Shown here: in pieces, positions 56,897 to 64,000 of the stretch
Layout of the letters: each line of letters starts with the position of its first letter
Position numbering within the stretch: position 1 is the first letter of the stretch
Source: Takakia lepidozioides
Lineage: Eukaryota > Streptophyta > Takakiopsida > Takakiales > Takakiaceae
DNA: 64,000 bases
NCBI GenBank assembly: GCA_030704615.1
Contig: CM060732.1
Location: forward strand, 51,131,053-51,195,052
Reading direction: 5' to 3'
Position numbers and translations under genes: made by a program
Notes under the pieces: model-generated
What the model was told of the DNA's origin: nothing
Database searches by the model: none
What the model saw: the letters and a program-made list of their open reading frames with translations, nothing else

Positions 56897-59430
56897 ATGT
56901 TTTTTGGACATCAGACTGGCAGCACCTCCTCAATCACCACTGCTTCTGAACTAGAATCAAGAGAGGGTCTCGCAGTGAAATCTACGGGCACTTGTCAGGA
57001 TGTGAGGACACTTTGTAAGGCAGGACAAATAAAAGAGGCACTGCACGTATTGAACCAGCGAGGTCTTCAGGCAGACTACAGCACTTATGTCTGTCTCTTG
57101 AAGGAATGTATTAACATGAAAGGCCTCGCAGAGGGAAAGAAGGTGCATGCCCACATAATGGAAAGTTGGTTCAAGCCAACCATGTTTCTCCTCAACACTC
57201 TTGTCAACATGTATGCCAAGTGTGGGAGCGTAATTGATGCACGCCAAGTGTTTGACCGAATGCCAGTACGAGATAAGTTTACTTGGAATATGATGATTGC
57301 AGGATATGCCAAGCATGGGAGTGGCAGGGAGGATTTGGAGATCTATGAGCAAATGCAGCGGGAAGGGGGGATGCCTGACAGGGTCACATTCACTTCTACT
57401 CTCAATGTGTGTGCTAGCATAGGAGCCCTGCAAAAGGGGAAAGACATCCATGCTGACATCATTAAAGCTGGACTTCCGCCAGATATCATTCTGGAAACTG
57501 CCCTTGCTGACATGTATGCCAAATGTGGTTGTGTGAATGAAGCACGTCAAGTGTTCGACAATATGGTTCAACAAGATATGGTAGCGTGGAATGCCATGAT
57601 TGCAGAATATGCTCAGCATGGGTGTGGTAGGGAGGCTGTCAAGATCTACGAGAAAATGCAACACCAAGGGGTGATGCCCAACAGGGTGACATTCATTTGC
57701 ATTCTCAATGCGTGTGCCACTATAGGAGCCCTTGCAAAGGGCATAGAGGTCCATGCTGACATTGTCAAAGCGGGAATTGTGTCATGTATTAAGTTGGAGA
57801 ATACCCTTGTTGACATGTACGCCGAATGCGGGAGCATGAAGGGTGCGCATCAAGTTTTTGACAACATGGCTCAACGAGATGTGATCTCATGGAACACGAT
57901 GGTTGCAGGATATGCCCAGCATGGGTGTGGTAGGAAGGCTTTGGATACCTATGAGCAAATGCAGAATGAAGGTGTGCCGCCCGACAAGGTGACATTCGTT
58001 TGCATTTTCAATGCTTGTGCCAACATTGGAGCCCTAGAAAAGGGCAAAGAGGTCCATGCTTACATAAGCAAAAATGGAATTGTACCACCTTTTTTTGCTT
58101 CTCTCTCCGTGAAAACATCAACCTGGAGAATGCCCTTGTCGATATGTATGCCAAATGTGGAAGCATAGAGGATGCCCTTCAAGTGTTCGACAATATAGCT
58201 CAACGAGATGTGGTCTCATGGAATGCGATGATCACAGGATATGCTCGGCATGGGTGTGGCAAGGAAGCTGTCCAGATTTATGGACAAATGGTAAGGGAAG
58301 GGGTGACACCTGACAGGGTTACGTTCATTTGCGTTCTCAATGCATGTGCCAGTGTGGGAGCCCTGGACAAGGCCAAAGAGGTTCATGCTGACATCAGCAT
58401 AAGTGGAATTGCCCCATTCTAGAGACTGCCCTTGCTGATATGTATGCCAAATGCGGAAGCGTAGAGGATGCACGTCAGGTGTTCGACAAAATGGCTCAAC
58501 GGAATGTGGTCTCATGGAACGCAATTATTGCAGGATATAGTGAGCATGGGTCTGGTAGGGAGGCCCTGAAACTGTTTGAGCAAATGAAACAGGAAGGCTT
58601 GGAGCCCGATGGTATCAGCTTTATTTCTGTTCTCTTTGCATGTAGCCATGCAGGCCTAGAGGATGAAGGCTGCCACTACTTCGATTCCATGATCGAGGAC
58701 CATGGCCTTACACCCACAGTAGAGCACTTTGGCTGCATGGTGGACCTGCTTGGCCGGGCAGGGCGATTGGATGAGGCAGAAGACCTCATTAACAGGATGC
58801 CATTTGTAGCAGGTGCTCCGGTGTGGGGAGCGTTGCTGGCTTCCTGCAGAACTCATGGCAATATGGAGGTAGCAGAACGTGCGGCAAAATCCCTCCTCAA
58901 ATGGGAGCCACAGGATGCTGGGACTTACGTCTTGCTATCAAATATTTATGCTGCAGCTGGCAGGTGGGACGATACAGCAAAGGTGAGACAAATGATGGAG
59001 GACAGAGGTGTGAGGAAGGAGCCAGGGTGCAGCTGCATTGAGGTTGACAACCATGTGCATACATTCATCGTAGAAGATAACCTGCATCCACAAATTGGGG
59101 AAATCCATACTGAGCTCAAGAGATTGTCTGGGCTGATGAAGGAGGCCGGGTATGTGCCTGACACACACTTCGTATTGCATGATGTGGAGGAGCAGCAGAA
59201 GGAATTCTCTCTGTGCCACCATAGCAAAAAAGCTGGCCATTGCTTTTGGGCTCATCAGCACTCCTGATGGGATGCCCATCCACATCATCAAGAACCTTCG
59301 GATGTGTGGTGACTGCCACACTGCTACCAAGTTCATTTCAAAGATTGTTGAGCGGCGAATTGTTATACGGGATGCCAATCGCTTTCACCACTTCCAAGAT
59401 GGGGCTTGTTCTTGTGGAGATTACTGGTAA
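56897..59430 (+). pseudogene. PPR-DYW protein gene with three frame breaks
   Basis: A PLS-class pentatricopeptide protein of the DYW kind, normally an organelle C-to-U RNA editing factor. From 56897 one frame carries repeated PPR units (MYAKCGSVIDARQVFDRMPV, TWNMMIAGYAKHG, VTFICILNACATIGAL) to about 58090. A shift in a T-rich stretch moves to the next frame (58100-58420). There about 8 bases seem missing (compare GCCAGATATCATTCT at 57479 with GCCCCATTCT at 58411), moving to a third frame (58440-59230). It carries the E/E+ region (WGALLASCRTHGNMEVAERA, AGTYVLLSNIYAAAGRWDD). An extra A in the run at 59226-59231 shifts again to [20 protein letters not shown] and the terminal CSCGDYW, stop at 59428-59430. 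The DYW residues including CGDCH are present. Confidence 0.88.
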
Positions 59431-59439
59431 CCAAGCATC

Positions 59440-59540
59440 TGAGTCCACGGGGAGAGAGAATGTACCCATAAGAGGTTGTTTGCTGTAGCCTTGTGGGCCA
59501 TTGACCCCAGGTTCAGGTTGAGCAGAAGAGAGAGAGAGAG
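59440..59540. repeat. Dispersed repeat copy after the PPR gene
   Basis: It contains TTTGCTGTAGCCTTGTGGGC, CCCAGGTTCAGGTTGAGCAG and a GA run. Same family as 55326-55800. Confidence 0.55.
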
Positions 59541-59599
59541 AGAGCTCAGCAAACAAATAGTTTGAGCATGCTCGGTTCAAAGCGGAAGACAAACCTCCA

Positions 59600-60550
59600 C
59601 ATTACCATGAATTCTGCAGGCACTAAGCAAGACCCCCCAAGCAGCAAAAGCTGCTTCAATTGGCATTTTGTGAACAAAGTCCTCTGCCTCATCCAATCAC
59701 CCTGCACAGCCAAGAAGGTCAAACACACAGCCAAAATGCTCTACTGTAGGGGTGAGGCCATGGCCACAACTCATGGAATCAAAGTAGTGAATGCCTTCAT
59801 GCACAAGGCCCACATGGCTACATGCAGAGAGAACACATGTAAAAGAGATACTGTCTGGCTTCAAGCCCTCCTGTTGCATTTGTTGAAATAGTTGCAGAGC
59901 CTCCCTACCGCAACCATGCTGAGCCTGCTATCATTGCGTTCCATGAGATGACATTCCGTTCATTCATATTGTCAAACACTTGGCGCATTGTTGGGTGCCA
60001 CCCCTGCCTGTATCATTTCCACATAGATCTCCAAGGCCTCCCTACTATGCCCATGTGTAGCATATCCTGCCATCATTATATTCCGCGTAAACACGTCTTG
60101 TTCAGGCATTTTATCAAACACTAGGCGTGCATCCACCACGCTACCGCACTTTGCATACATATTGATGAGGGTATTGTATAGGAAAATGTTTGGGCTGGAT
60201 CCACTTTGAATAATGTGAGCATGCACCTTGGTTCCCTCTACCAGGCGTTTCATCTTGATGCACTCCTTCAAGAAACATACATAAGTGTTGGCATCTGCCA
60301 TAATGCATCTCTGGGCCAAAATTTGTAAGGCATCTTTCATTTTTCCTGCATTACAGTGTCCTGATATCCTCATAAGTGCCAGAAGAGAAATGGTCTCTCT
60401 TTCCTCGCCCTCTTCCAAATGTCGAAGTGCCTGATTGCAACAAATGCACTGCTGCTTCCAGTTGACAATCTGCATGCACAGATTTCCTGTAGCTATCAGT
60501 CCACAGTGCCTAGTTGGTGTCCTTGTGCTTGAAATCTGGCCCTTTGCCAT
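59600..60550 (-). pseudogene. Truncated PPR gene relic
   Basis: From 60550 the frame has an N-terminal part (CNQALRHLEEGEERETISLL), then PPR units (ADANTYVCFLKECIKMKRLV, TLINMYAKCGSVVDARLVFD, YATHGHSREALEIYVEM) to about 59972. The middle repeats are missing, and after frame breaks it continues with NVISWNAMIAGSA, then ISFTCVLSACSHVGLVHEGI and VEHFGCVFDLLGCAG (59697-59879). No DYW end is left. It faces the PPR-DYW gene tail to tail and shares its E-region sequence in inverse orientation. Confidence 0.8.
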
Positions 60551-60659
60551 TTATCTGCACCCACAGTCCATTCCTATGTCTATTAGTTTTTCATATACTA
60601 GATAACCCACCCCCACCTAATACATAAGCTAAATTGCTGTGCGACAAATAAAATGTTCA

Positions 60660-62730
60660 TGTATGTGTCACAGAGAATAAGAAAAGAAAGAAAGAAGCTT
60701 TATAATGTCCACAGGAAGCTCAAAGAGCTTATGGGACAAAAGAGAGCAGGATACAAGAAAGAAATTTGGACCCTTAACAAGCAGCCTGAGGGGCCCAAGC
60801 AACACAAGTAGAACAATAGAGAGAAAAGGAAAAGAGAAACTTTTAACATCCACAGGGGACAACGAGAGCCCATGGGACAAGAGAATGTAGTCATAAGACG
60901 TCGCTGGCCGTAGCCTTGTGGCCATAGAACCTGCCCCCAGTTTGGGCAGAACAAAGGGAACATACACAACCTGTGTGAGGGGCTCATCGCAGTAGTGGTT
61001 GTTTGCCGTAGCCTTGTGGCCATTGACCCCGCGCCCAGTTTGAGCGGGAACAAAAGGACAGAACCCTACCTCTGTCAGGGGCTGACGTTGGTAGTAAGAC
61101 TTACCTTCATATATAGAATTAATCCGGGTTTTCCAGATATCCTCTAGAAATCCCTTCACACAAGCATCAATCTGCTGTGTGTGATAACCTAGGCCTCAGG
61201 AGGGCCTTTTGGCTCAGCCTCGAGACTTTCAAAGTTGGTAAACAGAGGTACAGGCACAATTCCCTTGATAGATTTGAAGAGAGCGTCTCTTTGGTGAGAG
61301 AACCCCGGACAGTGTATCAGAAAATGAATACTGTCTTCAGATTGCCCACACAACGGGAAATTGCACTCTCCCTTTCCTCTCTGCTTCTGTTTGCTGTTCA
61401 AAGGTAGGCTTCCTGCCCTGAGTTTAAATTTCAGTCTAGTGCCGAGAGTGGGTAGACCCTTGAGGTCATCCAAGATGTCCTCCCCCATGTCACTGACTGG
61501 AAACAAGTTCAGGGAAGTTTTCTGCCTAACTTCATTTTCATCAGACAATTTCATGGCAACAGACATGGCTTTGGACACTACAGCCTCTAAGTCAGATTTA
61601 TCCAGCAGGGTCAAGACTTGCGGTTCCAGGTCCAGGTCCTTGAGAATCTCTTCTACTCTCTTCTGCCAGGACTTAGCCTGTTTGACAGGGCGGTCCTGTT
61701 TCCAAGATATAGAGTCGATTAACTTAGGATATCTGGTGTTGGACATATGTTGCAGCTGACCCCACCATCTGACCTTGAATTCATCTCGTCGGGAGCTTAA
61801 GGACGGAATGCCAAACTCACCCCGAACAGCCACATTGGCTGTTTTGGAGCATGCTGACATACACTCCTTAAGCACCCCCACTTGAATGGATTCTAGAGAC
61901 TTAGCCTGGTTGGAGTTATCAACCCATATTGCAGATCCGTACTCCAAGGCAGGTCTAATAACGCGACAAAGCATGGTTTTCTTAACCTCAGAGTTGACCC
62001 CTCTGCTATGGGCTATACAACTAAAACCAAGAACTCTGAAACCGGGCTGTCGAGTTTGCAAGCTTTGCCCTTGCCAGTTTGAACAACTTTCCGGATATGT
62101 GCATCCCAATTACAATTGGAGGAAAACTCAACGCCCAGGTAAGTGTAGGAAGGGAGGACCGGGATCTCTTGGCTACCCCACTGCCACTTAAGATCACTTC
62201 CTCCCTCTCCTCTGTCGTTGAATGCTACCACTGCACATTTGCTGACATTAGCCTCTAGCCCCCAAAGATCAAAGTATCTCTTCGCGCAATCAATCAACTC
62301 CTGGAGATTGGTTGGAGTCTCCCCTATGCCTGCGAGCGTGATGCCACGGTAGTTCCCCGGTTCTTCTCTGTCACCCTTCTTGAATAGATTGACAATGACC
62401 CCCTGTCGCCAGCGAAAGGGGATAATTTCAGCCTTCCAGATAACGTTAAAGAGGAGAACTAGGGCCTCTATCATGGGATCGCCACCTGATAAGCTCGTTG
62501 ACAATACCATCAGGTCCACCAGCTTTATATCCATTTAAATGTTCAATTGCTTCCACAATCTCAGAAGAACTAATGGGAGCGTTATAAGCCATTGAAATAT
62601 ACTCCAGTTCATCAGGGCTGTTTTGAATCATAGGAACAGTTTTTCCAACTGTGTCCCTCCATTCAGCAGAAGACCCCTCACTGGTAGACCTAGAAGTTCT
62701 GCCAAGGATACTGTAGTGAGTGATGAACAA
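60660..62730 (-). mobile_element. LINE (non-LTR retrotransposon), RT core deleted
   Basis: The minus strand from 62730 reads a pre-RT segment (ISSSEIVEAIEHLNGYKAGG-PDGIVNELI), the RT start (VIWKAEIIPFRWRQGVIVNL, FKKGDREEPGNYRGITLAG), then jumps near 62340 to LQELIDCAKRYFDLWGLEAN and VSKCAVVAF. The RT palm with its YADD box, normally between these, is missing. The C-terminal part (62109-61189) has PALEYGSAIWVDNSNQAKS, KLRAGSLPLN and a terminal zinc-binding CNFPLCGQSEDSIHFLIHC. The 3' part 61188-60660 is read as the 3' UTR and carries two copies of the dispersed repeat. A frameshift near 62480 and others add to the damage. Confidence 0.82.
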
Positions 62731-63782
62731 TAGAGAGAGAGAGGATATGTCCTCGCAAACCTTGGTTATGGCATACCCTTGCAGAACTTATTTCCACTCT
62801 GCGCTAAACCTCACCAGGCAGGTTTTGGATTTCACCCAATGTGGCATGGAAAGAATGCTAAAATCGTCATGCTACTGGCTCAGAGTCAATGAAACAATCC
62901 TTCTCAGGGTAATGTGTGTTGATGTAAGAGCCGGGCATCAACCTTACACAAAGAAGCATGATGTTAGTATCGACATTGCCAGTTTACGCCTCCACCTCAG
63001 AGATGACACTGGTGGCACTGTCAGTTCCTGCTAAACTCCACAAAGATAGGGAATGTAGTCAGTTACAATTTCTACACATCACCTCCAAGGCATAACCCCA
63101 GTGCGATTCCCCTCTCAAAGCCAGTTGAAGGTGTTCAAAACCACCAGCACATGTCAGACAGCCCATATTTCAATTGCGCCTTGTACACAGCCAATGACAA
63201 GCCGGAATATGCAGGCATTGTCTTCATACTCCGCAGCCTGCTCCTATATTGCAAGAGACTCGATAACTGACGTGCAGCCACAGGAAACTGAGTGCAGTTT
63301 TATGATCTGCAAACTAGAAAGCATGAGGTTGATCTCACACTGCACTCGTAGCCTCTTCCTTGGAACACATGAGGCACACGTGAACGCGCACAGCCATTCA
63401 GTGTCAAGGAGAATTGGCACGTCAAAAGTACAGATCCCAGTAATTCGGGAGTGTTTCTCACTGCACCTCGTTATTTGCTTCTGCTGTAACAGATATGCAT
63501 TCACCTTATTATTGCCTCGACTTTCCTACGACTGTCTTGGGTTTGCGAAATTCCAAAGCTTATCCAAATTCGTGTTTGGGCCTTCTGGATTATCGCCCGC
63601 AAACCCCGTAGCAGTAACATGCCAAAACCACCAGTGGTCTGCTTCTTGTTATTCCCTTATGCGATCTACAAAGGAAGGAAGATGATGGGGGAAAACTTGG
63701 CGGAGAAAGGGGGCAAAAACTCACATTTATCACCTTATCTGATTCAGGATGAACCAAGCCCAAAATTTGCTGAAGACGAAAG
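62731..63782. other. Intergenic, no gene recognised
   Basis: It begins with another copy of the GA-run/CCTTGGTTATGGCATACCCTT type repeat (62730-62790). A 194-codon plus-strand frame at 63101-63685 has low-information composition and no motif. Confidence 0.4.
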
Positions 63783-63983
63783 TCACCATACCTGAAACCT
63801 GTGAGGAGAAACGAAGGTGGTGCCTAAAGGACAGACGCCACCAAGGGACAATCTCCCAGTTGCCAAACGATCCATCTCATGGAGGCAATTCATGCATCCT
63901 ACCGGTCTGCATCCAAGTACCCAATCCAACATCTCCCCATGCAAGTTTCTTATATCTATCAATCCACAATCCCTCGTCGGCAC
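63783..63983 (-). pseudogene. Possible N-terminal fragment of a related PPR gene
   Basis: The minus-strand reading PTRDCGLIDIRNLHGEMLDW resembles PTRHCGLIATGNLCMQIVNW at the start of the PPR relic at 59600-60550. The rest lies beyond the resemblance or outside the window. Confidence 0.35.
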
Positions 63984-64000
63984 TCCTGAGATCTAAATCT

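Noticed and set aside
56957-57754. Minus-strand open frame of 265 codons opposite the PPR repeats
   Set aside because: It repeats with the PPR period, as expected for an antisense shadow of PPR units.
63101-63685. Plus-strand frame of 194 codons as a gene
   Set aside because: Cys/Ser/Thr-rich composition without motifs, no splice or homologous support, and competing open frames on the other strand.

Overview
This is eukaryotic nuclear DNA from a land plant. The evidence is intron-containing genes with GT-AG junctions, a plastid-style histidine biosynthesis gene, a vacuolar processing enzyme with the usual plant exon layout, DYW-type PPR sequences, and a high load of plant transposable elements. 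The strongly reiterated PPR repeats (MYAKCG, ARQVFDNMAQRDV-type units) and the large, repeat-rich intergenic spaces suggest a fern or other seed-free vascular plant. That placement is an inference and not firm.

Layout. (1) 1-11.7 kb is a nest of broken Ty3/gypsy retrotransposon copies of one family: a gag tail (copy A, +), an inverted, internally deleted copy (copy B, -), and a pol plus 3' LTR (copy C, +). The pol of copies B and C ends in a PHD finger. (2) 12.6-15.0 kb holds a complete five-exon bifunctional HisI/HisE gene (+), followed by an orphan DUF89 exon. (3) 17.3-19.0 kb holds a two-exon patatin-like phospholipase (-). (4) 19-27.6 kb is AT-rich intergenic DNA, an LTR-like repeat, a CGTGG-rich block ending in a 44-base poly(A), and a fourth gypsy copy (D, +) that abuts a host-like exon (-). 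(5) 29.8-35.7 kb holds a small three-exon DnaJ-type cysteine-rich protein (+), an inverted pseudo-exon copy of it, and a three-exon DHHC palmitoyltransferase (+). (6) 37.8-41.9 kb holds a complete nine-exon vacuolar processing enzyme (-). (7) 43-51 kb is a cluster of DNA transposons: an inverted-repeat foldback, a hAT-type MITE with 8-bp target duplication, a decayed two-gene PIF/Harbinger element with TTA target duplication, and a foldback element with a 32-bp tandem array. (8) 51-64 kb holds gene relics: an ankyrin-like exon preceded by a 46-base poly(C), a frameshifted PPR-DYW gene (+), a second PPR relic facing it (-), an RT-deleted LINE (-), and a dispersed repeat found around all of these.

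Four genes look intact and functional: HISN2-like, patatin-like phospholipase, DHHC acyltransferase and vacuolar processing enzyme. The small DnaJ-type zinc protein is probably a fifth. They act in different pathways (plastid histidine synthesis, lipid hydrolysis, protein S-acylation, vacuolar proteolysis), and I see no sign that they work as a cluster. Exon boundaries were placed by hand from splice consensus, reading phase and remembered family features, and no alignment program was run.
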